A stretch of 64,000 bases of DNA. Source: Gammaproteobacteria bacterium. Its GTDB lineage: Bacteria; Pseudomonadota; Gammaproteobacteria; JACKNK01. Positions 43,548-52,374 of the stretch are shown piece by piece. The stretch covers positions 248,001 to 312,000 of the forward strand of contig JACKNK010000005.1 of the NCBI GenBank assembly GCA_024234955.1, in the 5' to 3' direction. Made by a program: the position numbers and the translations under genes. The notes under the pieces were generated by a model. It was not told the origin of the DNA and did no database searches. It worked only from the letters and a program-made list of their open reading frames with translations. Within the stretch, counting starts at the first letter, position 1, and the number at the start of each line of letters is the position of its first letter.

Positions 43548-44382
43548 TCAGCGGGTTCGGCGCGTCAGAGCCTTTCCCAGTTCCACCAGCCGCAACAACG
43601 CCAATCCCGCCAGAACAATCAGAGCCCATGCACTCGGGCTCAGAGGACAGGAATGAAACATCGCCTGCATGGGCGGTGCGTAGATGTAGAGCAACTGGAA
43701 AAACATCACCAGACCTGCGGCCAGGACCGCTTTCGGGTTCCCGAACAGGCCATCGCGATTGAGTACGCCGTGGCGCAGATAACGGCTATGGTTGCCGACT
43801 AGGCCATCCCCGACCGATCTCCAAGCACCGCATCGGCGGCCACCGCCAGACTGTCCTTCGCCGCCGGCACCGATTCCCCGGTGAGCAAGGCCTCATGGAT
43901 TGGCATTCCCTCAGCTTCAGGAGGCGGAGATCCGCCGGCACACGATCCCCCGACTGCAACCAGACGATGTCGCCGGGCGCCAGTTCCACGGCATCGATCG
44001 TGCGCTTCTGCCCATCTCGCAATGCCACCGCCTGCGGCGACAACATCGCACGCACTGCGTCGAGCGCCCGCTCGGCCTTCCACTCCTGAATGAAGCCGAT
44101 CAGCGCGTTGATCAACACCACACCGACGATGACGCCGAAATCGACCCAATGGCCCAGCATCGCGGTGACCGACCCCGCGACCAGCAGGACATAGATCTAC
44201 ACGTTCTGGAAATGCAGCAAGAAGCGGCGCAAGGCGCCCTGCCGTGGCGGGGCCGGCAACTGATGCGGACCGTACCGATCCTGCCGCGCATTTGCCTCGT
44301 CGCTACTCAGCCCACTGAGCAACGCTTCAAGCGCCACCAGCACCTCGTCACCATCGAGGGAATGCCAATATTGTTTGCTCAT
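43548..44382 (-). pseudogene. P-type cation ATPase with internal deletion
   Basis: From the right: N-terminal MSKQYWHSLDGDEVLVALEA, in-frame TAG at 44197-44199 (codon 62), then TM region MLGHWVDFGVIVGVVLINAL, actuator domain VELAPGDIVWLQSGDRVPAD, a frameshift near 43895, and HEALLTGESVPAAKDS. Near 43800 it jumps to the C-terminal membrane segment (RYLRHGVLNRDGLFGNPKAV) ending at TGA 43548. The DKTGT phosphorylation and nucleotide domains are gone, about 550-600 residues, so it cannot work. The intact gene would be a PMA/SERCA-like pump of some 900 residues. The 160 bases to its left hold nothing. Confidence 0.85.
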
Positions 44383-44531
44383 GAAAATCACCCGGTCGGC
44401 ACGTCAGATTGCCGCAAATCCAGCGGCGTCCACGCACGTCCTGACGATTGGGAATACCCGGTCCCTGTACGTTTTCGTCTCGCCGGTACTCGGGCTAGCT
44501 TCTGCAACTCCCTTATCGAGCGACGCCGGAA

Positions 44532-44933
44532 ATGAGCACCAATAAAACCCTAGACCAGAACAGCGACAACAGCGCCATCTGGAACAACCACATTTCCGTT
44601 CCCAACACGCCGGACGGTTTCACGGTGCGAACCACTCATCCGACCAACGCGAACGGTGTGGAAGTGATGCTGGAACGCTGGGAGGCCGGGTCCGAAGAAC
44701 CGATTCACTCGCACCCGGGTGACGACATGACCGTGGTCGTGGAAGGATCGATGGTGATCCAGTTTTATCGGAAGTCGGAGGGCGGCCTAGTCACCGATGG
44801 CGAGCCGGTGCTGCTCAAGAAAGGCGATACCGGCTATGTCCGCGCCGGTCGCATTCACGATGCCAAGTACATCGACGACTGCAAACTCGTCTATGTGCAT
44901 GACAAGGCATTCGGCTTCGCCACCCATGAATAG
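44532..44933 (+). CDS. Cupin-domain protein
   Basis: 133 residues, a single small cupin barrel. The metal-site motif is EEPIHSHPGDDMTVVVEGSM (His-x-His and Glu/Asp positions) and the second motif is GRIHDAKY. The enzyme or sensor role is not determined. It is a lone gene between the ATPase remnant and tRNA-Arg; the 130 bases upstream show no gene. Confidence 0.72.
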   Translation: MSTNKTLDQNSDNSAIWNNHISVPNTPDGFTVRTTHPTNANGVEVMLERWEAGSEEPIHSHPGDDMTVVVEGSMVIQFYRKSEGGLVTDGEPVLLKKGDTGYVRAGRIHDAKYIDDCKLVYVHDKAFGFATHE

Positions 44934-45018
44934 ACCGGCACCGATCCGTACGGGCGACGCAGAAACATGCATCCGGGCGTTTGTGATCCGCCGCAAGGCC
45001 ACTACAATCCCGAGCCCC

Positions 45019-45094
45019 GCCCCCGTAGCTCAGTGGATAGAGCAACCGCCTCCTAAGCGGTAGGTCGCAGGTTCGATTCCTGCCGAGGGCACCA
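45019..45094 (+). tRNA. tRNA-Arg(CCT)
   Basis: 76 nt with encoded CCA. The anticodon loop CTCCTAA gives CCT for codon AGG. D-arm AGCTCAGTGGATAGAGC and T-arm GCAGGTTCGATTCCTGC are normal. The acceptor GCCCCCG opposite CGAGGGC leaves a C:A mismatch at the fifth pair. Confidence 0.95.
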
Positions 45095-45096
45095 AA

Positions 45097-45588
45097 TCAG
45101 GGCAACCCCGCCACCAGCGCCTGCAGAACCAGCCAGGCAAACACCCCGGCAAGCACGTCGTCGAGCATGATCCCGAGACCGCCTTCGACATGCCGGTCCA
45201 GCCAGCGGATCGGCCAGGGCTTGAGCACATCGAAAACGCGGAACAGCGCGAAGCCGATGACGATCCAGAGCCAGCCCGCCGGTGCCAGGAACAAGGTGAT
45301 CCAGATCCCGACGAATTCGTCCCAGACGATGCCGGAGTGGTCATGTACGCCCAAGCGACGGGCACTTTCACCACAGACCCAGATACCGAACACGGTACCG
45401 ACCGCGAGAACCGCAAGATAGGCCGTCGGAGACAGCGTCTGCATCCACAGGAACGGCAGGATCGCTGCCGCACTGCCAAAGGTGCCCGGGGCCTTGGGGC
45501 CGAGCCCGGAACCGAAACCGAAGGCGAAGAAATGCACCGGATCGCTGAACACGGTCCGGGGCGGGATCGGACGGTGTTTGTCACGCAT
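45097..45588 (-). CDS. pgpA: Phosphatidylglycerophosphatase A
   Basis: 163 residues, removing phosphate from phosphatidylglycerol phosphate in the inner membrane. GFGSGLGPKAPGTFGS and WDEFVGIW with the catalytic acidic residues, FDVLKPWPI, and LDDVLAGVFA are family blocks among four hydrophobic segments. Starts at ATG 45588 and overlaps thiL by eight bases, the usual thiL-pgpA junction. Confidence 0.93.
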   Translation of the reverse strand: MRDKHRPIPPRTVFSDPVHFFAFGFGSGLGPKAPGTFGSAAAILPFLWMQTLSPTAYLAVLAVGTVFGIWVCGESARRLGVHDHSGIVWDEFVGIWITLFLAPAGWLWIVIGFALFRVFDVLKPWPIRWLDRHVEGGLGIMLDDVLAGVFAWLVLQALVAGLP

Positions 45589-46561
45589 GCGGCGCACCTC
45601 CGAAGTGTTGATAGCCTCCCGCGACATGGAGTTCGCTGCCGTCATCGAGCTGACATCGCAGCCCCGTTCCTGCCTCAATGAGACCCACCCAGGTGAACCC
45701 ACAATCGAGTTCTGCCATCGCCGCTTCGGCCTCCGCCTGTCGGCATTCGGGAATGGTGACCAGCAACTCGTAGTCGTCCCCGACCGACAGAGGCATCGAC
45801 CAACCTCCGGCTGCATCCAGCCAGCGACGCATGACCGGCGAGATCGGCAGACGTTCTGCATACAAGGTTGCACCGACCCCGGAACGATCGAGGATATGGC
45901 CGAGATCTGCGGCCACGCCATCGGAGACGTCGATGGCCGCGCTGGCAATGCCACGCAATGCGAAGCCGGCGTCAAGACGCGGCGTCGGCCGGTTCAGACG
46001 CGCCAATACCGCCTCTCGATCCGGCTTCGGCAGCCGCAGTTCACCCTGTAACGCGAGCAAGGCGAGTCCGGCATCGCCAACCGTGCCGGTCAGATAAATC
46101 AGGTCACCGGGTTGGGCGCCGCCACGGGTGATGGCGAGCCCATGTGGGGCAAACCCGAGCGCCTGCACGCTCAAGCTCAGAGGGCCACGGGTGGTGTCAC
46201 CCCCGATCAGCGCCACACCATACCGCTCCGCCAGCGCACGGAGCCCAGCAGCAAATCCCTCCAGCCAGGCTTCATCGACTTCCGGAAGCGTCAGCGCAAG
46301 CGTAATCCAGGCCGGCTGAGCCCCCATCGCAGCAAGATCGGAGAGATTCACCGCCAGCAGCTTGTGGCCGATGTCTTCGGGCACCGTATCGACGGGGAAA
46401 TGCACGCCTGAGACCATCGTATCCAGGGTCACGACCAGATCGTGACCTTCAGGAACCTGCAACAACGCGGCGTCATCGCCAACCCCGAGCCGCACATCCT
46501 CCCGTCGGGCCCCGAGCTGCGCGAACCAGCGTCGGATCAGATCGAATTCGCCGGTTGCCAT
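45581..46561 (-). CDS. thiL: Thiamine-monophosphate kinase
   Basis: 326 residues, phosphorylating thiamine monophosphate to the cofactor thiamine diphosphate. Begins GEFDLIRRWF, has the ATP/Mg motif GVGDDAALL, NLSDLAAMGAQP, GGDTTRGPLSLSV and AIDVSDGVAADLGHIL. Follows nusB after 15 bases in the ribH-nusB-thiL-pgpA operon. Confidence 0.95.
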   Translation of the reverse strand: MATGEFDLIRRWFAQLGARREDVRLGVGDDAALLQVPEGHDLVVTLDTMVSGVHFPVDTVPEDIGHKLLAVNLSDLAAMGAQPAWITLALTLPEVDEAWLEGFAAGLRALAERYGVALIGGDTTRGPLSLSVQALGFAPHGLAITRGGAQPGDLIYLTGTVGDAGLALLALQGELRLPKPDREAVLARLNRPTPRLDAGFALRGIASAAIDVSDGVAADLGHILDRSGVGATLYAERLPISPVMRRWLDAAGGWSMPLSVGDDYELLVTIPECRQAEAEAAMAELDCGFTWVGLIEAGTGLRCQLDDGSELHVAGGYQHFGGAPHA

Positions 46562-46576
46562 GTGCGGGGTCGGGCC

Positions 46577-47041
46577 TCAGCCCATCTCGACCTTGCGCGC
46601 CACATGCGCAAGCTTGTCCACGACACCGTTGACGTACTTGTAACCGCCTTCGGCACCGAACAGCTTGGTCAGTTCAACGGATTCGTTCACCGCCACACGC
46701 ACCGGAATGTCGAGGCGATACATCAGTTCGAAGGCCGCCAGACGCAAGACGTTGCGCTCGATCGGATCGCAATCCGCCAGCGCAATATCGCTGTGCGGGG
46801 CGATCGCCGCGTCCAGCTTGGCCGCATTCCCCACCACACCCCTGAGCAGATCCGAGAAGTACTCGACGTCGACCCGATCCATTTCCTGATTGACCCGGAA
46901 CTGGGCATCGATGTCGCTCGCCGACTGCCCGGTCAGGTCCCATTGATACAGGGCCTGCAGAGCGCGGCGACGTGCCTGGGTACGGCGGTACGGGTTTGGC
47001 TTCTTGCTGCCGAATCCGGACGCCGATTCGGAGGACGTCAC
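46577..47041 (-). CDS. nusB: Transcription antitermination factor NusB
   Basis: 154 residues, all-helical. RRRALQALYQWDLTGQ is the RNA-binding N-terminal region, and RNVLRLAAFELMYRLDIPVR and VNESVELTKLFGAEGGYKYV the conserved core. With NusE it binds boxA of rRNA leaders to prevent Rho termination. Its ATG overlaps the ribH stop by four bases. Confidence 0.96.
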   Translation of the reverse strand: MTSSESASGFGSKKPNPYRRTQARRRALQALYQWDLTGQSASDIDAQFRVNQEMDRVDVEYFSDLLRGVVGNAAKLDAAIAPHSDIALADCDPIERNVLRLAAFELMYRLDIPVRVAVNESVELTKLFGAEGGYKYVNGVVDKLAHVARKVEMG

Positions 47042-47508
47042 AGTTTGCGCAGCACGTTGACGGTTTCGATCGCCGCCATCGCCGCTTCACCACCCTTGTT
47101 GCCGGCCTTGGTGCCGGAACGCTCGATGGCCTGTTCGATGGTATCGACGGTCAACACGCCATTGATCACCGGAATATCGAACTTCATCGATACGCTGGCC
47201 AGGCCCTTGACGCACTCGCCGGCGACATATTCGAAATGGGGCGTGCCACCACGGATCACCGCGCCCAGCGAGACGATGGCATCGTACTTCTTCGAAGCCG
47301 CCAGTTTCTGCGCCACGATCGGCTGTTCCCAGGCACCGGGCACATACACCAGATCGATGTCGTCGCGGGAAGCGCCGTGACGAACCAGGGTATCGACTGC
47401 CCCCTCGACCAGGCTATCGACCACGAAGCTGTTGAAACGGGAGACGAGCAGCGCGTACTTGGCGCCAGCGGCGTTGAAGTCGCCTTCGATACGATTCATG
47501 TGAGGCAT
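47038..47508 (-). CDS. ribH: 6,7-dimethyl-8-ribityllumazine synthase
   Basis: 156 residues, the penultimate enzyme of riboflavin synthesis. SRFNSFVVDSLVEGA, VYVPGAWEQPIVAQKLA, LGAVIRGGTPHFEYVAGE with the catalytic His, and NGVLTVDTIEQAIERSG with TKAGNKG are all present. ATG 47508 has AGGA nine bases upstream. It is the first gene of its operon here; no other rib gene or FMN riboswitch is visible upstream. Confidence 0.96.
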   Translation of the reverse strand: MPHMNRIEGDFNAAGAKYALLVSRFNSFVVDSLVEGAVDTLVRHGASRDDIDLVYVPGAWEQPIVAQKLAASKKYDAIVSLGAVIRGGTPHFEYVAGECVKGLASVSMKFDIPVINGVLTVDTIEQAIERSGTKAGNKGGEAAMAAIETVNVLRKL

Positions 47509-47610
47509 GGTGGGCAATTCCTAAAGAGCGGGAAACGGAAAGGCCGCGAAGGATACACCAAGGCCAAGTCGCCAGTCGCCAGTCACCCGCCGGTAGTCGG
47601 CCGGTGACAG

Positions 47611-47647
47611 AAAAAACCCCCGCTCCGCACGATAGCGAAACGAGGGT
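47611..47647 (-). terminator. Terminator of the DUF302 gene
   Basis: On the minus strand a 13-bp stem (47647-47635 with 47628-47616, including several G:U pairs), a six-base loop and five T after it. It lies about 85 bases past the DUF302 stop and separates that gene from ribH. Confidence 0.7.
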
Positions 47648-47730
47648 CTTCGGGTCCGATGTCCCGATCGGGAATCGGCTGCGTTTATCCGCTTGTCAGC
47701 GGAGCACGGACGATTCCCGGCAGGCGACGA

Positions 47731-48261
47731 TCAAAGATCGCCGTTCACGCCCGCATCGACGATCGAGTAGATCGAATCGCGCACGGTCTCCGCCAGCGGA
47801 ATCAGGTTGTCCGGCAGATCGACGGCGTTGAGCATCATGTCCATGTTCATGGTCACGATCATGCCTTTCCCGTCGGCACCTTCGATCAGCGCGATACGAC
47901 AGGGCAGGAATCCGGCAAAGATCGGGTCGAACTCGACCATTTCCTTGGCGATCAAGGCATCACAGAACGCCAGGATGTCCATGCGGCGGGCTTTCTTGCC
48001 CATGGCCTCGACCTGTTTGGACAGCGGCAGCTCCGCGACCAGCTTGAAGTTCAGATTGTTGGCACGCAGCTTCATGGAGTCGATGGCATCGTCCATCGAA
48101 ACGCCTTCCGCCAACGGATAGATCTGCATGCTCTGGTGAACCATGCCGCGCATCATTTCCGGCGTCATGTGCAGGCCGACGCCGGCCTTAGGGCCTTCAG
48201 CGGCCTGAACCGACACGGCGAACGCAAGCAGGACCAGACTCAGCAACAGTTTTTTGATCAT
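47731..48261 (-). CDS. Exported DUF302 protein
   Basis: 176 residues with a signal peptide (MIKKLLLSLVLLAFAVSVQA) and one DUF302 domain: YPLAEGVSMDDAIDSMKLRA, ILAFCDALIAKEMVEFDP, FLPCRIALIEGADGKGMIVT. The two cysteines are in the mature part. DUF302 proteins are often found with sulfur or redox genes but lack a proven role. ATG 48261 is chosen for the signal peptide; AAGG precedes it. Confidence 0.82.
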   Translation of the reverse strand: MIKKLLLSLVLLAFAVSVQAAEGPKAGVGLHMTPEMMRGMVHQSMQIYPLAEGVSMDDAIDSMKLRANNLNFKLVAELPLSKQVEAMGKKARRMDILAFCDALIAKEMVEFDPIFAGFLPCRIALIEGADGKGMIVTMNMDMMLNAVDLPDNLIPLAETVRDSIYSIVDAGVNGDL

Positions 48262-48366
48262 TTGGATAAGCCTTCTCGTTGTAGGTATGGGGGAGTAATT
48301 GAATTCCCGTGCATCAAAGTAGACCGCCCGGGGCGAATCTAGAACCGCGCTTCGCAATCGATAATT

Positions 48367-49173
48367 TCAGATTGCATCGGCAAGCCAGCGGTCGAGACGC
48401 TCGCAAACCGCCCGGGAATGCGACCAGAACGGCGCGTGACCGGCGCCGGCAATGGTTTCTACACGCAGCCAGGGGGTGAAGCTGGGGTTGAGCCTGGGGT
48501 TGAGTGCTAGCAACCCTTGTGCCGCTTCGACCGGAATCAGCGTGTCGCGATCCCCGAACATCGCAATGACCGGCATATCGAGCCCGCTCAAGGTATCGCG
48601 CAAATCGGATTCCAGGAGCAGCTTAAGACCTGCCTGCATCGCCGATTGCCGGGCGGTCGGACGCGACACCAGTGACGCCCTGAGCGCCCGCAAGGTGGAA
48701 GCCGCATTGGCCGCACCGCGAACCTGCAGACTGAGAAAGCGGCTCAGGGTGGCCTCGGCATTGCTCGCCAGGGCACTTGCGAAGGCGGTCAGCTGTTCGA
48801 GCGGCACCGCGTGCGGCCAATCGGCTCGCGCCACGAAACTCGGTGTGCTCGCGAGCAACCCCAGGGCCGATACCCGATCCGGTTGCGCATGTGCCGCCGA
48901 CTGCGCGATCAGCCCGCCCAGCGACCAGCCGATCCAGACCGCCCTTGGCGGCGCGACCGCTAGCACCGCCTCCGCCCAGGCGGCGATGTCGGCATCCGGC
49001 ACCTTCTCATCGCTGAGGCCGTGACCGGGCAGATCGACGACATGCACCCGATAACGCGCCGCGAGAGATTCGACCAGTTCGCCCCACAGTCCCCCATGCA
49101 TGGCCCAGCCATGCACCAGCAGCACATCCGGCGCCGACGCCGGGCCAGACCGCTCAACATGCAGCGCCGTCAT
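48367..49173 (-). CDS. bioH: Pimeloyl-ACP methyl ester carboxylesterase BioH (alpha/beta hydrolase)
   Basis: 268 residues. LLVHGWAMHGGLWGELV is the typical BioH oxyanion region, GWSLGGLIAQ carries the nucleophile Ser, MFGDRDTLIP the Asp and IAGAGHAPFWSHS the His. It removes the methyl group that disguises pimeloyl-ACP in biotin synthesis. No other bio gene is in the window, so assignment rests on sequence pattern; another small esterase is possible. Its ATG overlaps the mazG stop (ATGA). Confidence 0.8.
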   Translation of the reverse strand: MTALHVERSGPASAPDVLLVHGWAMHGGLWGELVESLAARYRVHVVDLPGHGLSDEKVPDADIAAWAEAVLAVAPPRAVWIGWSLGGLIAQSAAHAQPDRVSALGLLASTPSFVARADWPHAVPLEQLTAFASALASNAEATLSRFLSLQVRGAANAASTLRALRASLVSRPTARQSAMQAGLKLLLESDLRDTLSGLDMPVIAMFGDRDTLIPVEAAQGLLALNPRLNPSFTPWLRVETIAGAGHAPFWSHSRAVCERLDRWLADAI

Positions 49174-49985
49174 CCGCGTGCCAGGTCGCGTTTGGCCTGC
49201 GCCCACAGGCCATCGAGGGTATCCAGAGCGCTGTCATGAATATCGATACCCTGCTTCGCAGCAACCGCTTCCATGTGCCGGAATCGCGACTCGAAGCGAT
49301 CGTTCGCATCACGCAAGGCCGCTTCCGGATCGATCCTCAGATGGCGGGCCAGATTGACCGCGCTGAACAGCACATCGCCCAGTTCTTCATGCAGACGTTG
49401 GGCATCCGGTGCGGCACCGCTTTGTGGGGCTCGCTCTGCGTCCAGTTCGGCCAGTTCCTCATCCAGTTTGGCGCGCACCCCGCCGATCTCCGGCCAGTCG
49501 AATCCGACCCTTGCGGCGCGCTTCTGCAACTTGTTGGCACGAGTCAGCGCAGGCAGCGCAAGGCTCACGCCGTCCAGCACACCCTGCGCGGCCTTGCTGG
49601 CGCGTTCCTCGGCCTTGAGCGCCTCCCAGGCGACGGTCTGCGCCGCAGCATCCGCAACCTGCTCTTCCCCGAATACATGTGGGTGACGGCGCACCAGCTT
49701 ATCGACCACGGCTTCGACCACGTCGCCAAAATCGAAATGACCGTCTTCCTCACCGAGACGGGCGTAGAACACGACCTGGAAGAGCAGATCGCCCAGTTCA
49801 TCGCGCAACTCGGGCATATCGCCCCTGGCAATGGCATCGGCAACTTCATACGCCTCTTCCAGAGTGTGCGGCACGATGCTGGCGTAGCTTTGTTCCCGAT
49901 CCCAAGGACAGCCACCCAGAGGGTCACGCAGGCGACGCATCACCTCCAGCAATTGGCCGATGTCACGCCCGGCAGGGGTACTCAC
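49170..49985 (-). CDS. mazG: Nucleoside triphosphate pyrophosphohydrolase MazG
   Basis: 271 residues with two MazG repeats. LRDPLGGCPWDREQSYASIV and EEAYEVADAI, then ELRDELGDLLFQVVFYA give the EExxD metal site; the second repeat has LHEELGDVLFSAVNLARHL. It hydrolyses NTPs or (d)NTP analogues to NMP and pyrophosphate. Overlaps both neighbours by four bases in a three-gene run. Confidence 0.94.
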   Translation of the reverse strand: MSTPAGRDIGQLLEVMRRLRDPLGGCPWDREQSYASIVPHTLEEAYEVADAIARGDMPELRDELGDLLFQVVFYARLGEEDGHFDFGDVVEAVVDKLVRRHPHVFGEEQVADAAAQTVAWEALKAEERASKAAQGVLDGVSLALPALTRANKLQKRAARVGFDWPEIGGVRAKLDEELAELDAERAPQSGAAPDAQRLHEELGDVLFSAVNLARHLRIDPEAALRDANDRFESRFRHMEAVAAKQGIDIHDSALDTLDGLWAQAKRDLARG

Positions 49986-50320
49986 AGCAGGCGTACCGCT
50001 TCCTGACCGTCGAGTTTCAGGAGCTTGTCGGCGATCATCATGGCGTCGGTCGCGAACACATCGACATCACCCCAATCGTCCTTGGCCCCGACCGGTTTGG
50101 CCTCGAACTGGGTGTAGGCATACATGCCGAAGCCGCCTTCCGGCAGCGGTTCGCAGCTCAGGAACAGCAGCGGTTTGGGTTCACCCATCGGCACCGCCGC
50201 CAGCAGATAGCGGTAATCGCGATCGTCCCGAGTGACGATTTCGCCGAGCACGGTGAATTCGATGTCGCTGACGCTGTAGCGACGCAAAGGCATCGCGGTC
50301 TGGACGAGGGGCAGGCTCAT
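49982..50320 (-). CDS. Hypothetical protein upstream of mazG
   Basis: 112 residues, beta-rich, soluble (MSLPLVQTAMPLRRYSVSDI, VTRDDRDYRYLLAAVPMGE, GGFGMYAYTQFEA). GGAG lies nine bases before ATG 50320. Not recognised. First gene of the run into mazG and bioH, overlapping mazG by ATGA, so it is translated. Confidence 0.6.
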   Translation of the reverse strand: MSLPLVQTAMPLRRYSVSDIEFTVLGEIVTRDDRDYRYLLAAVPMGEPKPLLFLSCEPLPEGGFGMYAYTQFEAKPVGAKDDWGDVDVFATDAMMIADKLLKLDGQEAVRLL

Positions 50321-50479
50321 GGTGGCTCCGCATTGAAAATGAACCCGGATGATAGCAATCGGTCGGAACCCACATACCCGCGAAAGCACACTGCGAATAA
50401 CGGTCTGCCCACTCAATCGACGGGGACTTCCGTGGCACACTCAGCCGCCTTTGCGATTCACCGAGGAAACCAAGCACCC

Positions 50480-52276
50480 ATGCGCCCAACGATTGCCTCC
50501 GTCCTGTTCTGTACCAGCCTGATCGTCAGTCCCGTTCAGGCCCAGGAAGTCACACCGCAATACGGCATCGCAATGCATGGCGATCTCAAATACCGGGTCG
50601 ACTTCCAGCACTTCGATTACGTCAATCCCGACGCGCCCAAGGGCGGGGACGTGCATCTGGCCGACATCGGCACCTTCGACAGCCTCAACCCTTACATCCT
50701 CAAGGGCGAGCCGCCGACCGGCATCGGGCTGTTGTTCGACACCCTCACCGCCAAATCCGACGATGAGGCGTTCTCGGAGTACGGCCTGATCGCAGAAAGC
50801 ATCGAAGTCCCCGCCGATCGCTCCTGGGTCGCCTATCACCTGCGCCCGGAAGCACGCTTCGCCGACGGCAGCCCGGTAACCGCCGATGATGTGGTGTGGA
50901 GCCTGGAGATCCTCAAGACCGAGGGACACCCGTTCTACAAGAGCTACTTCGCGAACGTGACCAAGGCGGAAAAGCTCGGTCCCTTGTATGTGCGTTTCAC
51001 GTTCAGCGGCGGCGAGAACCGCGAACTGCCGCTGATCGTCGGCGAACTGCCGGTGTTGCCCAAAGCCTGGTGGGCCAACCGCGACTTCAGCAAGACCACT
51101 CTGGAACCACCTCTCGGCAGCGGCCCCTATGAGATCGCCGAGGTCGATGCGGGACGCTCGATCACCTACCGTCTGCGTGACAACTACTGGGGCAAGGATC
51201 TGCCGGTCAACAAGGGCCGCTACAACTTCGCCTCCATGCGTTACGACTATTACCGCGATGCAACCGTGGCCCTGGAAGCCTTCAAATCCGGCGATGTCGA
51301 TTTCCGCAGCGAGAACACCGCGAAGGTCTGGGCCACGGCCTACGACTTCCCTGCCTTGCGCGAAGGCCGGGCGAAAAAGGAGGAGATCGCCAACGAGCGC
51401 CCCACCGGCATGCAAGGCTTCGTTTTCAACACCCGTCGCGCCCTGTTCAGCGACGTGCGGGTACGCGAGGCGCTGAACCTGCTGTTCGATTTCGAATGGA
51501 CCAACGCTAACCTGTTCCACGGCGCATACACCCGCACCGACAGCTATTTTTCCAACTCGGAGCTGGCCTCGCACGGTCTCCCGGAAGGCGCGGAACTCGC
51601 GATTCTGGACGCCTTCAGGACGCAACTCCCGGAGCGCGTGTTCAACACCGAATACAAGCCGCCGGTCAGTGACGGCAGTGGCCGGATCCGTTCGCAACAA
51701 CGTGAAGCGTTGCAACTGCTTCAAGCCGCCGGCTGGACCCTCAAGGATCGCAAGTTGATCAACGCCGAGAGCGGTCAGGGGTTCGAATTCGAGATTCTGC
51801 TGGTCTCGCCCGCATTTGAGCGCATCGTGTTGCCATTCGCGCGCAATCTCGAACGCATCGGCATCGCCGCCAAGGTACGCACCGTCGATGCCACCCAGTA
51901 TCAGCAACGCCTGGACGACTTCGATTTCGACATGATCGTCGGCACCTTCGGGCAATCGCTCTCCCCCGGTAATGAGCAACGCGATTTTTGGGGCAGCGCC
52001 GTGGCGGACACCAAAGGCAGTCGCAATCTCGCCGGGGTGCATGACCCGGTCGTCGATGCCTTGATCGACGAGGTCATCTCGGCACCGGATCGCAACGCCC
52101 TGATTGCCCGGACTCGCGCCCTGGACCGGGTGCTGCTATGGGGCTTCTACGTGATCCCGCAGTGGCACAACCGGGTCTTCCGGGTTGCCTACTGGGACAA
52201 GTTCGGGCGCCCGGAGACCACCCCGAAATACGCATTGGGCTTCGACGCCTGGTGGGTCAAGCCGCAAGCCCCATAG
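50480..52276 (+). CDS. ABC transporter periplasmic peptide-binding protein, YejA-like
   Basis: 598 residues of the family 5 solute-binding type. Signal peptide MRPTIASVLFCTSLIVSPVQA; then the YejA-type start DFQHFDYVNPDAPKGGDVHL and FDSLNPYILKG, and later RVREALNLLFDFEW. YejA-like proteins bind oligopeptides or peptide-nucleotide antibiotics for a YejBEF importer. The permease and ATPase genes are not next to it here. The next feature is a REP pair, not a gene. Confidence 0.88.
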   Translation: MRPTIASVLFCTSLIVSPVQAQEVTPQYGIAMHGDLKYRVDFQHFDYVNPDAPKGGDVHLADIGTFDSLNPYILKGEPPTGIGLLFDTLTAKSDDEAFSEYGLIAESIEVPADRSWVAYHLRPEARFADGSPVTADDVVWSLEILKTEGHPFYKSYFANVTKAEKLGPLYVRFTFSGGENRELPLIVGELPVLPKAWWANRDFSKTTLEPPLGSGPYEIAEVDAGRSITYRLRDNYWGKDLPVNKGRYNFASMRYDYYRDATVALEAFKSGDVDFRSENTAKVWATAYDFPALREGRAKKEEIANERPTGMQGFVFNTRRALFSDVRVREALNLLFDFEWTNANLFHGAYTRTDSYFSNSELASHGLPEGAELAILDAFRTQLPERVFNTEYKPPVSDGSGRIRSQQREALQLLQAAGWTLKDRKLINAESGQGFEFEILLVSPAFERIVLPFARNLERIGIAAKVRTVDATQYQQRLDDFDFDMIVGTFGQSLSPGNEQRDFWGSAVADTKGSRNLAGVHDPVVDALIDEVISAPDRNALIARTRALDRVLLWGFYVIPQWHNRVFRVAYWDKFGRPETTPKYALGFDAWWVKPQAP

Positions 52277-52285
52277 TCGCCGCCC

Positions 52286-52352
52286 CGTAGGAGCGGCTTC
52301 AGCCGCGAACCGCCTTCGATCAACGCCCTTCGCGGCTAACGCCGCTCCTACG
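52286..52352. repeat. REP-type inverted repeat pair
   Basis: CGTAGGAGCGGCTTCAGCCG (52286-52305 and on to GCGAA) faces its inverted copy ending GCCGCTCCTACG at 52352, with only the central three bases differing. This GTAGGAGCGGC palindrome is the common REP family of gammaproteobacteria, sitting between two convergent genes. I saw no other copy in the window. Confidence 0.75.
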
Positions 52353-52374
52353 CTTGCTTACGTGTACCGGGTGT

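Noticed and set aside
47509..47610. FMN or TPP riboswitch before ribH or thiL
   Set aside because: I could not find the conserved helices or loops of either riboswitch in the short upstream region.
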